This document shows positions 44,982-57,604 of a DNA stretch of 64,000 nt, in pieces; the first letter of the stretch is position 1; the number at the start of each line of letters is the position of its first letter. The notes below the pieces were generated by a model. The model was not told where the DNA came from, searched no databases, and saw nothing but the letters and a program-made list of their open reading frames with translations. Origin of the DNA: Phlegmacium glaucopus. Taxonomy: Eukaryota > Basidiomycota > Agaricomycetes > Agaricales > Cortinariaceae. The position numbers were made by a program, and so were the translations under genes. The stretch covers positions 37,132 to 101,131 of the forward strand of contig MU130698.1 in the NCBI GenBank assembly GCA_015039465.1, in the 5' to 3' direction.

Positions 44982-46037
44982 CTGATGTTACTAGAGATTG
45001 ATTTGAAATGAATGAGGAATTGACTTAGTGTTGGAATTATTTAGTGATGTGCTGATCATGTCATATTGCATTGTTATGAGCACAGTGGAATACTGACCAA
45101 TAGCAGTAAAGACTCATAGACTATATCTTGCATAGCCACATATCTAGCTAGAGGTAGTATAAGTAGTAAACTTTCAAGGGGACTCCTCATCAGTTTGATC
45201 CAATACTATTGCATGTCCCTGCCCCCATGTAGACACCTAATATTTCCTTAAATGTTCTCACAAGTCTAGCTCAAGTTCATCAAACTGACACCAAAAAAAT
45301 TTACACTTGGAGTTGACTAGGAATTGACTAGGAATTGACTTGGAATTGAATGAACTAGGGATTGACTTGGAATGGACTGAGAAGTTGTATTTTTCTTTTT
45401 TTTACTCACAATGTGGTCAGATTCTGCTTGGAATGGCACAGAATGGTACATGCCTCATTTATTTTTTTTACTTGAACTGAGGTCAGAATTTACTTGTATT
45501 CCACTTGGAATGTGGAAGGTAAAGTACTGGAATTTTCTGTGCCAGGTTGTTTTGGGATGGGATTGCTTCAGGTATACCTCAGCAGTGCAATGAGAAGCTG
45601 CAAAGTCAGGTTATGGGCATTAGAGGCCTGTGTAGTATGGTATTTAATCAAGCATGTAAAGTCTACTGTCTACATGGAGCTCTGCTCCAAAGACCTAAAT
45701 TGGTGTTGAAATGGATACCAGAAAATGAGGCAGCAGGACGGTGATGAGCTATGAATTTGAAGTGAAGGATATTTTACTTACAGCAGAATACCAATTAAAT
45801 TTACATAAGCTACGGCTGTGGGAATCACATCCAAATCACATCTCAACAATTGACATCAAAAAATAAAAGTACTGGAATTATCCTAGTATTTGCAGCGTGG
45901 TATACAAACAATATAGGTACCGTGGTTTTGGATATCTGTTATATAATACTTTTCTACGATTAGAAGCTGGTTTACTATAAATAGGAGCAGTCATTTTCAC
46001 AATGCCGCGAACACTAGAGAAATGATAAAAGGGGCAG
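44982..46037. other. Gene-poor stretch with GGAATTGACT repeats
   Basis: 45305-45385 holds several GGAATTGACTA/GGAATTGACTT words. 45416-45530 resembles one arm of the palindrome at 40671 (GGTCAGATTCTGCTTGGAAT, GGAATGTGGAAGGTAAAGTA), so it is probably a related element remnant. The open frames here are short and overlap each other, and I do not accept them as genes. Confidence 0.45.
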
Positions 46038-47606
46038 TCATCTGGCAGCAGAATCCATTTCTGCAATCATATCTAGGAAAGAGTCAGTAACCAATCTTAT
46101 GGGAACATTGAGTTTCAGATCAAGTAAGGGAGATTTTGGTGTTGGTGGGGAGATTTCGAGAACAATAAAGTCCTAACAGAACGAAACATGGATGATTCAT
46201 ATCAAGGATGAAAGCACTGAACAAGTCATAAACAGAAATGCCTACCTTCACTTGGACATTTGCGGCATTAAATCCACCAACGGTAACGTTGCTTTGACAG
46301 CGCACCTCGCCCTCCCAATCAATACTGCCCTCGGAATAACGCCCAAGTGTAGCACAACAATTTGATAAATCTGGAGGAACCGGCCAAATGGTGCCTTCGC
46401 CCAAGATGGAATTACTCCAGGCTTTTTCTCTTCGTACCGTCACAGAAACCTGCCGTAGTAGAGTTACACGAACCAACGGCTTTTCGTTCTGAAAATTCCT
46501 CTCAGTGGTGGGACTATCAGAATCCACAGAGGCAATGCGATCCAGATCCATATGCGCTCCAGAGAGGAGCATATACAGAGAACACGTCAGACCAGCCAGT
46601 TGTACATGAAATTTCATGGTGTCTGTAAGAGCATATATTCGACCGCCGGGGACAAAGAGCTGTCAAGAAAGTTTGTTAGAACCCGGACTTGGAGGGTGAT
46701 AGGCTAGAGAAAACATACATGACAGATAATTGGAGTTATTTCCACATTTGGGCGCATTTTGAGGTATGTTACTGCCTGATACCATTCCTCTGGAGACGTT
46801 TTGATAGATGAGAAAAGGCAAGAAGTAGCGACCGAAGGTCGCGGTGCCCGTGTTCGAGGTACATATTTGAAAGGAATGATCATCCTAAGATAGATAAATA
46901 AACGGCAGACTGACTAAGGTTAACAAATACACATACCGTTGTTCCTTAGGCCAGATGGCATCAATTTTTGGATGGCGTGTATGTGTAACGATGAAACGAA
47001 GCTGATATGAAGACCGCGCAAGTAGAGTTTGAATACCGTCATCGACGAAATGATACGAAGGCGGCAGAGGAAAGGAATTATTGTCGTCCTGAAATGTAGC
47101 GGGAAGTGTTATAGCGAATGGTACCTGAGAGGGGCAGGCTTTTTCTGACGTCAGGTGCGACCACAGAGTATGATAGCTGCTAATGAGCTTGATGGACCAA
47201 CTTCCGCCTCCAGAAGTTGAGCTATCTAGTTTGCCTTCCACCTATCAGATACGATGGCAATAAGCTGATGTGTCTCGTCAATGATGAGATTTACTTTAAG
47301 AACAATCTTACGAATCTTCTCGAGCTGGCCTTGACATAGGACAATCCCGCTAATCACAGCATGTCGGCCAAATACAGGGATGGTTGCATCCTCTTCCTGT
47401 TCGTTCACCACAATACTCAATTCTCCTGATTTCTTGATAAAAACCGAATTGGTTCGCGATTGCGGTGCCCGTAGACTGGTGTAATCCAGTCTTTGTTCAC
47501 CACTTGCAAGTTGACACGAGTAGGACGGTGATGGCAACGACTTGGAGAATGAGTCATCCGAGTCGTAGCTAGGTAGCTCTGGGGAAGTTTCAACTGACAT
47601 TAGCAT
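46038..47606 (-). CDS. Fungal arrestin-like domain protein
   Basis: I read five exons: 47606-47295, 47241-46937, 46884-46719, 46659-46246 and 46172-46038. They sum to 1332 nt, in frame throughout, giving 443 aa. After a Ser-rich leader (SYDSDDSFSKSLPSPSYS) comes SIVVNEQEEDATIPVFGRHAVISGIVLC and VLKVEGKLDSSTSGGGSWSIKL, an arrestin-type beta-sandwich N-domain. The family signature CPSQVPFAITLPATFQDD..FPLPPSYHF follows, then RMIIPFKYVPRTRAPRP at the hinge, and a second beta domain ending DFIVLEISPPTPKSPLLDL and IRLVTDSF. Such alpha-arrestin-related proteins commonly act as adaptors linking membrane cargo to ubiquitin ligases; no PPxY motif stands out here. Start and stop look natural, so it is the best preserved single-copy gene in the window. 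Confidence 0.78.
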
Positions 47607-47639
47607 GAGGAAGATAAGAAATAGTAGGGACTGGTATGT

Positions 47640-48427
47640 TCATACTCGTGTACACCCCATAAAAAGTATCCCCCTATAAATAACCAAACCTCTAGGTAAA
47701 TGACTCCCCGCAGCCTTGTCATGAGTCATCGATGTCATGCCTGACACAGCCCCCGAGAACAGGCACCAATAAGTACTTAACATAGACGCATGCGGGGAAG
47801 GGATCAAAGATTTCCCTAATCATATAGGTAGTAAAGGCACGGATCACAGTTGTTCTCATATGTGCGCCTTTGTTCCGAGTCAAGTTTGTGACAAACACCC
47901 AAAAATAGTAGTTATGACCCACACTACGCTCCAATACTCGTACTAGCCACAGCCCATGGCACCCCGAGTTCAATCATATATTGTAACTGGCACTGCTTAC
48001 AACTACTCCACTGTGATTCTGAAGACCGATCACAACCTATGCTAGCTCAAGGCTAGTTTGTAAGCAAAGGCGCACAATGAGAATTTTCGAAAACGTCTAC
48101 AGATGAGAACAGCTGTAACCAGTTCGAATGGCCAACTATAGATTGCTCATGCTGACAATTTGAATAATAAATACAATGTCCAGCTAGCGAGTTAACTGAG
48201 TTCTACATATCATCAAGACCCCGCAGCCGAAGGTCGCTTAGCTCATCGATTCAGCGTTTCCTCTAATTGCCGCGCCCTTTCTGCATCTTGAACTTCATTC
48301 CATTGCTCGTCCCTACTGACATAACTTAGGGTCTATCTGTATCGAATTATTGCACGGCAGGACTTGAGCTGGAAATGACGATTTTGGAGGCTTAGACTGT
48401 TCCGTAAAAGCACTGAGAAGGAGGGTG
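47640..48427. other. Intergenic, no gene called
   Basis: This is probable promoter of the arrestin-like gene plus the 3' region of the next gene. The short frame at 47719-47973 has no motif. Confidence 0.35.
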
Positions 48428-49154
48428 CTACCTCGCGTATTGCTGTAACCAGTGATGATCTTCAACATCTCCGGTATCAACCCCGCGTTGGGCGAGGGCA
48501 GCGTATGTTGTTGTTTCTGTGATGAGGGTGTACCTCTCCGGGGTGAAGGTAGCTATTCCGTCCTCCGCGTAAAACGGAGTTGGCGACGTTCCAAAAATAC
48601 AAGCTGTACAAGGACGGTAAGGACGAAAAAAGATGATTGCTGGCTGTCTAGCGAATAGATTTTGTCCTGTTGGCAAATGTGCAAAATAAAACCCAGCCAG
48701 TGCCCCAGAAGAGTGAGTTGTGCAGAAAATATCAGAAGTGAGGTGAGCCGAAGACCTCCGAATGCAGGAGATCTTTCCGGCTTGATAATGTTCCATGGCG
48801 TTTATTGATAGAGTCACTGGATGAAGATTGTTCGCTACCGCGACATCTTCCGATTGAGCTGGAGGGATTACAGCATCAGGGGATGCGAGCGATGCGGGTA
48901 AGTGATCTCTATCAGCGGGATGCCTCGTCGAAGTAGTATCCAGTGAATTTTCCATTGGGGGTTCCACGGCTGCGATATACCCAATCTCCCCACGTTCCGA
49001 CAGCAATGGATCTGCTTGTGGTCGGCGTGAGCTTTCAGCTTCTTTGGAAGGTGCATCACTATGAGGTATTGGGAATATTGAAGTGCTTAACCATGTACAA
49101 CGATCTTGTAGGTAGACAACGACCGCGTAGCAGAAATTGAGAAAAATTGAGCAT
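48428..49154 (-). CDS. Hypothetical protein with possible mitochondrial presequence
   Basis: Two exons, 49154-49099 and 49058-48428, join in phase and give about 228 aa. The N-terminus MLNFSQFLLRGRCLPTRS has Arg and hydrophobic residues and no acids, like a mitochondrial targeting peptide. The body is Pro/Ala-rich at first (ADRDHLPASLASPDAVIPPA), then HPVTLSINAMEHYQAGKISC, LAGFYFAHLPTGQNLFAR, and TFTPERYTLITETTTYAALAQRG. I do not recognise a family. The stop near 48428 overlaps a GTAGC donor-like site (YAR|gtagca), so a further 3' exon is possible. Targeting is inference from composition. Confidence 0.5.
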
Positions 49155-49285
49155 TGAATTGAAGGAGAGTTGTAAAAGGTGAACCGCCACGGTTGTCAAG
49201 GACATATCATTACGTCACGCACCCTCGATTACCACCACGACTATAATACATCCACTGGAAGGCTGAAACCTTTTAAATATCCCAT

Positions 49286-50020
49286 CTAGATGTCTCTGGT
49301 AGTTCCCCCAGGTATAATATCCATCAAGGTTACGGTAAAAAACGCAAACGTCTTGATTTCTGGAGATTTGGTAGGCGTTTTAGAGGGACCATCTCCTTCG
49401 TTGCTCTCTGACGGCGCGGGGTCATCTGAGCGACATCACTAGCATGTTAAACTAATTTGAGGCCAAGAAACGTTCAGTAGTGAACAAAGAGACATCGAAT
49501 AGGAGAAACAACCTTTATAGTCCCTCTGGCCTCTTTCCAATGACGACTTCGCCGCCGACAAGGTGACGTTCGCACGTTTCTCTAGAACGCCGACAGTGTG
49601 GCTACGACTCCTTCCCCCTTGCCCAACGTCTCCGTCAACGTTAAACATGTCCTCATCGTCTTCATATTCCCATGCCTCTGCAGCAACGGTAGAAGATGAC
49701 GTTGGAAGAGAGACAGCAGAGGGCGTACGACGAGCTTTCTCCGGTGAGCCACCTTCTGTAGGAAGCACAGTGGAAACGTGCATCCGCTGGACAGATAATC
49801 TAACTTGTATTGGATCATAGAGAAGGTTGCTCAAGGCTAAATGGAAGGGGTACGTCTTTCCTGCATGCACATCCGATAGCGAATTTTTCTCCTCGTCTAC
49901 GGTCGGTTTTCCGAGCGAACTTTTGGAAGCTTCAGCAGCCAGTTGCTGGGCATGAGGTAGAGCAACTGCAACTGTTATTGCCGGAAGATATTTTGCTGCC
50001 ACAAGCTTGATTTTATACTG
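49286..50020 (-). pseudogene. Dynactin subunit 4 (p62) C-terminal fragment
   Basis: Dynactin p62 sits at the pointed end of the dynactin complex and helps dynein bind cargo. Readable are YKIKLVAAKYLPAITVAVALP, GKTYPFHLALSNLLYDPIQVRLSVQR, an acidic loop WEYEDDEDMFNVDGDV, RANVTLSAAKSSLERG, then after an intron FNMLVM, and SDDPAPSES, KTPTKSPEIKTFAFFTV. A two-base loss between FNMLVM and the SDDPAP segment breaks the frame. The whole N-terminal half, with the zinc-binding Cys pairs of the family, is absent: upstream sequence to 50605 shows no p62 exon, and array copy 2 begins there. It is a truncated remnant; a full gene should exist elsewhere. Confidence 0.72.
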
Positions 50021-50605
50021 TGCTTTCTATTCTGGTTTTATCGAGCCGGACAACGTTTGGAACATTTGGATTAAAGGGGTATACGAAGGGGTTTAAGTTC
50101 TCTGTTAGCTTATTGGGTCAAAGCAAAGGACCTAAAAAGAACGAGTTTGTAGCGTTCCGGTGGAGAGTATTAATTCTCACGTGGAAGGTCCATAATCCAC
50201 AGAAGCAAATCTACTCAAATACATGCCAACATGGACTTGACTTACATCCATCCATCACTCGATCGAGGGTAGTGAATTGAATCCGGATCCTTCTCAGGCT
50301 CTCTATACGCAGTCTGGTTTTTTATTGGTGAAATTCTTATTGGTTTGAACCAGGATTGAAGCTCAATTCAATTTGATTTTCTTCTCAGCCATACTCTCAT
50401 CATCAACACGCTGACCTCTCAATTTCAGAGTCGAGTTGAAACTTGAAAGAGTGAAAGAGGCGCTGAATATGTTTTTGTAAGTGTTGCTCATCCAAAACCC
50501 AATCTCATCCTTATCGAAATTTCAGGCAAGGGCACAACACTCATTATGTTCCGAGGTATAAATAACATCGACGGCCCTGGCTACGCGTCGTGAACTTTTA
50601 TCATG
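50021..50605. other. Sequence between p62 fragment and array copy 2
   Basis: I see no p62 exon or other gene here. The right edge at 50605/50606 is the duplication boundary. Confidence 0.45.
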
Positions 50606-50696
50606 ATGCAACTCGAGAGGTTCGGGCCCTTCAAGGTTCCGGCGGGCCGTTAGGCCAATCCACATGCCCCCCCGGTCCACTCACATGTCGAACCAA

Positions 50697-50703
50697 TATA
50701 AAA
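50697..50703 (+). promoter_or_regulatory. Putative TATA box of S28 gene, copy 2
   Basis: TATAAAA about 70 bp before the ATG at 50770, identical in position to the box before the copy at 401. Confidence 0.55.
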
Positions 50704-50769
50704 TGCCAAACAGTTTGATAAGGTATTCTTTTTTTCCTCCGTTTCCAACCTTCCTACCCACCTGCAGTT

Positions 50770-53055
50770 ATGCTTCTACCCATTCCAATCCTTTTTCTTC
50801 GTGTCTTTGCGCTTTTGCCAATAATTTCTCATGCATTGAATACTCAGGCATCATTCAATTTCCAGATGTCCAAGATTCCTGGCATGGGAACGCCGGAACG
50901 CTTGGATTTGGTCGAAGATAGGTCACAAGTTATAAATAACGCAAATTTTATCAGGGTGCGTTATATAGGTTATTGGCCTAATGTCTCCACAAAAAACAAC
51001 TCAATTGGCTGCTTACATGGTAGATTCCCATCGATCATTTTACGAACAAGAATACCGATACTTTTCTCAACCGCTATTGGGTTAATGCAACGTATTGGGA
51101 ACAAGGCGGACCTGTATTTCGTGAGTATTATCTTCTTACAATATTATTCCCATCCTTTTCTGACTTCCACAAAAAAAAGTCTTTGATTCCGGAGAGCAAA
51201 ACGCCGAACCGTTACTTCCGTATTACCTTCAGGTATCCAAATTCTTCATATTTATGTTTAATAAAATAATAATGCTCATGAAATTGCAGGAATATCATGG
51301 CTTGTCTGCCGTCATGCGTCTTTCTAAAAAATACAAAGGACTTGCAATTCTCTGGGAACACAGATTTTATGGTGCCTCTCTGCCTTTTCCCGTAAATGTA
51401 ATGAATTTGTTTTTCGCTCTTATGCCTATGTTATATTACTAATACTTCTCCGTCAGGAAAATACCACAGCAGATCAGTGGCAGTTCCTCAACACCGAACA
51501 AGCCCTGGAAGACGTTGTATTCTTCGCCAATTCATTCTCTCATCCAGATTCGGCTCATCCATCTGCAACTACACCATCTGATCATCCACTCGTCGGTTTT
51601 CCTGTTCATCCTAGCAAAACACCTTGGATATTTCTCGGTGGTTCGTATCCTGGAATTAGAGCCGCGCTTCTGCGTATTCGAAATCCATCTACTATCTTTG
51701 CATCTTGGGCTTCTTCTGCGCCTGTACAAGCCCAAGTCGACATGGCAAGCTATCACAAAGCAGCAGAACGTAGTCTGACCAGGAACTGCTCCGCCGATTG
51801 GATTCAAGTCACTCGGTAAGGTTCTTTCGTGGCATTGTTGCTCTCGTACCCGGATTGATTATATGGTCCGTAGATATGTCGACGAGACATTGAACGGAAC
51901 AAACGAGACCGCTATCGTCGAGATGAAATTTGACCTGCTAAAAGCAAGACTGAGCGGACCTGGAGGAAATACCACTGGCGCGAATAACTTGACTATGGCG
52001 GTTGCCAATCAAACGAGCAATGTAGACGCTGCAGGCATCCTCATGGACCCTCTGGGCTTTTACCAGGTAAAATACCATTCTTCCACTCGACCTCCTCGAG
52101 AGCTTATTTTTTTACACGATTCAACCACAGTATTACGGTTTCCAAGCCTCTTTACTTCCCTTCTGCAATATCCTCGAAACACAAAATTTCACTCAGGATC
52201 CTGTAGAAGCGGGTGTTTTTACTGAGTTCGGAATTGAAAAAGGATTCCAATCATTTCTTACAGCCATTAGTGAAGTTGATTATAACGCTATGCCTCGATC
52301 TGCGGATGATCCTGTTCAGGATCGTTCATGGATGTGGCAATACTGTTCAGAGTATGGTGTGTGTTTCTTCTCTATTGTCTCTTCGGATCAAGTCACCTTG
52401 ACCACGGCAATTCTCGTGTTCATAGGTTACTATCAGCGTGGCGACCCTGCCAACCCTCTTTCTATTGAAACTTCTTTCATTTCACTTGACCTCTCCCAAC
52501 AACAATGTAATCAAGCGTTCCCGGATGGTCTGCCATCTTCGCCTCAAGTTAATAATGTGAACAAATACGGCGGGTGGGATATGAATCCTTCGAATGTGAT
52601 GTTTTCGAATGGTGAATGTACGTTCCACTGGCGCTTTTTATCCATCCAAATACCAAAATTATTATCTTCCTTCGTTCGTTCAAGTTGATCCATGGAGAAC
52701 GATGGGTCTAGCCTCTATTGAAACAAATTCTCCAAAACGTACCCCAACTGTCATAGTTCCAGCGTAAGTTGTCATTTTCGAAATTTCGCCCGAGTGACTG
52801 TTCCAATGTGGCCAACCCCCTTTGCCACTTCAATTTAGGTGTAACACGACTTCAACCTCTTTCTTTGGAATCACCTACTCTAACATGGTACACGTCTCTG
52901 ACATGCGAGTCCTTCTCACACCGGATTCGAATCACACCGATTTCAAAACGGTGGGTTTCTATAGTCCTATCTCTCAGGAACCGTTTTTTACAGGTCTTGG
53001 ATTATTTCAATTGGCGTTGGATGAATGGTTGCCTTGCTTTGGAGCCGGAAAATGA
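50770..53055 (+). CDS. Secreted serine peptidase, family S28 (intact copy 2)
   Basis: Ten exons: 50770-50955, 51024-51120, 51180-51232, 51290-51391, 51457-51815, 51874-52066, 52131-52356, 52426-52617, 52685-52763 and 52839-53055. They total 1704 nt (567 aa), in phase throughout. It carries the same signal peptide (MLLPIPILFLRVFALLP), GGSYPG, FDPWRTMG and MVHVSDMR catalytic motifs as the copy at 401. It differs by one extra codon in exon 5 (SDHPLVGFP) and scattered substitutions. The splice at exon 9/10 now encodes PAC rather than PEC. Two independent open copies of a 10-exon frame argue that both are, or were until recently, functional extracellular peptidases. Confidence 0.88.
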
Positions 53056-53386
53056 GTTGCAAGGGAGTCCAGTTGCACTTGCTTGTCGTCCCTTGCTACA
53101 TATGCTACCATTTATCGATAGAGGAAGCTTTCTTTGTACTTAACATTGAGCAACCGCATGGAAAAATAATATCTAGCCATGGCATATTCGCAACCCTGTT
53201 TCTTTCGACATGCATAGATTCCCAACTTCAACGATTTTGAAATCGTTATCAAGCCCGATTATGTGTTTCATAAATAACCTCCAACGATTTTCAACAGGGT
53301 GTAATGGCGGAATCGATTCCATCCCTGGAAATTAAATGATACATCGATGCGCCCGCCAGATTTAGAAAAATAGCGAGAATTGGCTT

Positions 53387-54067
53387 ATTGGCCCCGTGTA
53401 TCAATGAACAGCTCAACAGGATCAAAGATCGACCTCCAAGCTGGGGACCAAGTCGCAACCAACGCGGCGGAGGGCGCCGCAGGACGAGGGCACAACACCC
53501 ATACCAATCTTCACATGGATCATCGGGAACGAGATCGTTCCACTAACATTCATGCCGGCCGTGCCTGGATCGGTGCTGGCAACAACGCAGAAACTGGTGG
53601 GGCATCGAGACCCCCCGTCAGGGAACCCATCAACAGCCGATTGCAACTCAACAAAACAGATGCAGAAAAGACCGTACAAGAGGGATCGTTCGAGTCCCTC
53701 CTGGACTCGGAGGCGAACCGAGGATATCTCTGAGTATGAAGTCCTTACATCATAAACTTGGGGAGTCGCAATCAATCCGTCATCGATTCTTGATTGACAT
53801 TAACATCCCATTGCAGGAGGCGCGACTACAGGAGGCTCGAACGGCCCTCCTGTTATTCCAGCATTGTCTCCATCCGCGCCGCAGCCATCAACACCTGCAT
53901 GCGCTACATCAACATCGATAGCCTGTTCTGGGGTATCTGACAGGGATGTAGACACGACCACAAACACAGATATACAAGGGGGTGCGTATCTTTTTTTGAT
54001 TTTGTGAAAAGCGTTGCTAACATCCTTCTGAGGCGTCGGTCGGGGACGATGATTTAGATATGATCTC
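53387..54067 (+). pseudogene. 5'-truncated Q/P-rich acidic-tail gene (unit 1')
   Basis: Partner of the pseudogene at 3010. It has the same missing start, frame breaks and lost final acceptor, with only a few base changes. Both were therefore already broken before the large duplication. Confidence 0.75.
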
Positions 54068-54397
54068 GTTACCCAATAGCAACATTGAAGGAACGATCCA
54101 TTCCCTGAGAGATTCAAGTTCTTCAATCCAATCAGCCAACAATCAGCGCACATAACTTTCTTGTTGGTACCTTTTTCTATGGCTTTCCTCCCTTCGTACG
54201 ACGTTACATGCTACATAGAATGATATTGTCAAGGTCGTTGAATGAGATAGAAGTGTCATCGATGGACGTGAAGAACTTGACAACGTCAGTGTAGTGTGTG
54301 TCACTTGGAAAAATCCCAAAATGGCAATAATAACAAACTGCAGTTTAACAACGGGAACAATGACTCCAGCCACGACTCTCGGTCTTACTTATTGGCC

Positions 54398-55174
54398 CAA
54401 TGCCACATTTAATTGACTGCTTGCATGGTAGTTTTCTATCGATCACTTTATGAACAAGAGTTAATGCAACAACTTGAAGGTCGACCTGTATTCCGTGAGT
54501 ATTATCCTCTTTCACTATTACAGTATCCTCATTCTTTTCTGATTTCCACCTAAAGAAAGTCTTTGATTCCGCAGAGCAAAACGCGTTACTTCCATATTAC
54601 CTTCAGGTATCCAAATTTCTTCGCATCAGGTTCAACAAAAAATAATACTCATGAATTACAGGAATATCATGGCTTGTCTGCCGTCATGCGTTTTGCTAAA
54701 AAATACGAAGGACTCGCTCTGGGAACACAGATTTTATGGTGCCTCTCTGCCTTTTTCCGTAAGTGTAATTCATTTATTTATTTCTTACGCCTACCTATGT
54801 TATCATACTTCTCCGTCAGGAAAATGCCACAGCAGATCGGTGGCAGTCCCCCGACACCGAACAAGCTCTGGAAGACGTTGTACTCTTTGCCAATCCATTC
54901 GCTCATCCAGATACAGCTCCATCCGCAACTATACCATCTGATCCGCTCCTCGCTTTTCCTGTCCATCCTAGCAAAACACCTTGAATAATTCTGGGTGGTT
55001 TGGAGCCGCTCTTTCTTCGGAATCACCTACTTCAACATGGTACACGACCTCTGACATACGAATCCTTCTCACACCAGATTCGAATCACACCGATTTCAAA
55101 CGTTTTTTACAAGTCTTGGAGTGATTCAATTGGCGTTGGATGAATGGTTGCCTTCCTTTGGAGCTAGAAAATGA
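54398..55174 (+). pseudogene. S28 peptidase pseudogene (unit 2'), internal deletion
   Basis: Partner of 4021-4841 with the same fusion of the QALEDVV exon to the last exon, so the main deletion predates the duplication. It has a further deletion in the final exon between TDFK and the FFTSLG segment (about 33 bases near 55100), absent from the other copy. Confidence 0.8.
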
Positions 55175-56401
55175 GTGTAAGGGAGTCAGTCGCACTGGGT
55201 GTCGTCCCTTGCTACATTTATCGGTACAAAGTTCGCTTTATTTGTACTCAACGTCAAGCAACCGCAGGAAAAAATACTACCCGCCCATGGTATATTCGCA
55301 ACCTTCAACGATTTGAAATAGTTATCAAGCGCAAATGTGTGTTTCATGAATACCCTCCAACGATTTCAACTGGGTGTGACGGCGGAATCGACCCCATCCC
55401 CGGAATTTAAATGATAGATCGACCGGCCAGATTTAGAAAAACAGCTAGGATCGTCTTATGCCAAAATCTGTCGAACCCTAGCCTGAACCAAAATAAAACC
55501 CTTGTTCTAAAGAATAATACCATTAAATTGGGTATCAATGAAATGAGGCGGCCGGCCGTAGGTAACGATTGTTACTCGGGAACTAGAACATGTCTGAGAA
55601 GGTGAAAAATCTTCCTTTAACATTACTTAAATGGATGTCGGTGGCTGTTAAATTTAAAATGACGAGATGGATACAAATGGTGTCTGAACATTAACGAGGC
55701 AGCAGCGTGCAAAGTCAGCCGCGCTTGATAATATTACTCGGGAACTGGACATATGTGAGAAGGCGAAATCTCGGGATGTATGTACATGCAGGCCAGTGGT
55801 TTGGAGCGGCTCACGTGTTGAGACTAAAACATAATTGTTTAATACAGGGTTATACGGAGATAACTAATGCATAAATGAGGTTTTGATGGGCTCGATCCCT
55901 GTGTTTCGAAAGTACCTAAGCCAACAATGTTGAACAACAGACTTACAGGCATTGGCTAGACGTAGCAGCGTAATATTTTCATACGTTACAATGAAAGTCA
56001 GAGATGCGAACCAGATATTTTTGCTTTCGATGAACTATGACAGATTTGGAAAACACTGATGTAACAAAAAATCGTTCGGTGAACGAGGCGACCACTAGTT
56101 TTTTGAGGTACCAACTGTCTAAATTGACGAGTCAATAAATAGAGGTGTATTGATATGGCTTCGAGGCAAACCATGACATATCTGCGGAGTGTAAGGCTTG
56201 GTTCATTGATTAGAAAATGTTCCCTGTATTTTAGCGTCGTTACCCACGACAAAACATAACAAGTCAAAAGGGGTTGGCGGGTTGGCTTAAACCTAAGCCA
56301 AAGTAGTACACATTCATGAGATCTCGATGGGAACGAATCACTGTCCTGAAAAAATAATTTGTGAGCAAATTATGTACGAAATAGACAAACAAGGAACACA
56401 A
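55175..56401 (+). other. Inter-module spacer (partner of 4842-6068)
   Basis: Nearly identical to copy 1. No gene is supported. Confidence 0.6.
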
Positions 56402-56428
56402 GCGTCACATATATAAAGCTATAATCCC

Positions 56429-57305
56429 ATGACAGGGACGACAGCAATCCCTCCCCTCAACTTTGACACAAACCCCTACTACTTACTACCTATGACACAC
56501 AACAACTTCAACCCCAACTCTCCAACTTGGCAGTGGTCCCAACCACTGCCCACAAATCAACAGCTTCAACCTCTCTCACAATTCCTCTCTTCATTTGTCT
56601 TGGGATCACAAATTAACGCTATGCCGTGGGGTAGGCAAGCCTTCCACGGCTCGCCGTTCTGGATCAACCCTGCCTATCAGGGAACCACTCAACAGTATCA
56701 AGATCAACCTCCAAGCTGGAGCCCAAGTCGCGATCGACGCGGCGGAGGGCACCACAGGATGGGGGTACAACAACCATACCAATCCATACATGCATCAGCT
56801 GGAACGATCCCAAGAGATCGTTCCACTCGCAATAACGCAGGAACTGGCGGGGCATCGAGACCCCCATCAAGGAACCCATCGTCGGCCAATTCGTATCATA
56901 GAGATCGCCTCTCCCAAATCCGCAGGCGAACCGAGGATATATCTGCCTATCAAGTCCCTATCATGGACTTGCCAGTGGGAAGTACGTTGATCTCGCAATC
57001 CATCTTTTATCAATTCCTCATTGACATTAACATCTCTTTATAGGCAGCGTGAGTACAGGGGGCTTGAACAGCCCTGCTGTAATTCCGACAACCGCACCGC
57101 AGCCATCAACATCTGCATCTGCTACATCGACGTTGACAACCACTGCTGGGGTGTCCAACGAGCACGCGGAGATGACCAACAACACAGAGATACAAGAAGG
57201 TACGTATCTTTTTGATCTTGTGAAAAGCGCCGCTAACATACTTTTGCAGGGTCAGTCGAAGACAACGACTATCATACAATCTCGTCTGGGTCCGATACCG
57301 AATAA
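56429..57305 (+). CDS. Unknown Gln/Pro-rich protein with acidic tail (unit 2')
   Basis: Three in-phase exons: 56429-56981, 57044-57199 and 57250-57305, about 254 aa. It carries the same Q/P-rich head, RGGGHHRMG core, RRRTEDISAYQVP motif, Ser/Thr linker (STSASATSTLTTTAGVS) and acidic end VEDNDYHTISSGSDTE. Compared with 6096 it shows many amino-acid changes in the middle (for example SRDRRGGGHHRMGVQQPYQSIHA) yet keeps an open frame and splice sites, which suggests constraint. Its TATA-like box ends 10 bp before the ATG, as in the paralogue. Confidence 0.7.
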
Positions 57306-57604
57306 GCCAATATTGAAGGAACGATCCTTTCCTTGGCAATCAGCGGACATGATTTTGTTGGTACCGTTTTCTATGTCTCCTCCTTGTGTAGTACGATATT
57401 ATATGCTAGAATAATGAATCCAAAAGGTCATTAAACGAGATCGAAGTGTTATCGATGGACGTGCATGAGTTTTCAGAAGAACGTCACAATGTGTGTGTGT
57501 CACTTGGCAAAATCCAAAAATGGCAATAATATTAATAACCAGTTTAGGGTTGGTGCACTGTGCACACAACGGTCAAACAACGGTCTCCATGGGTTTTGCT
57601 CAAA

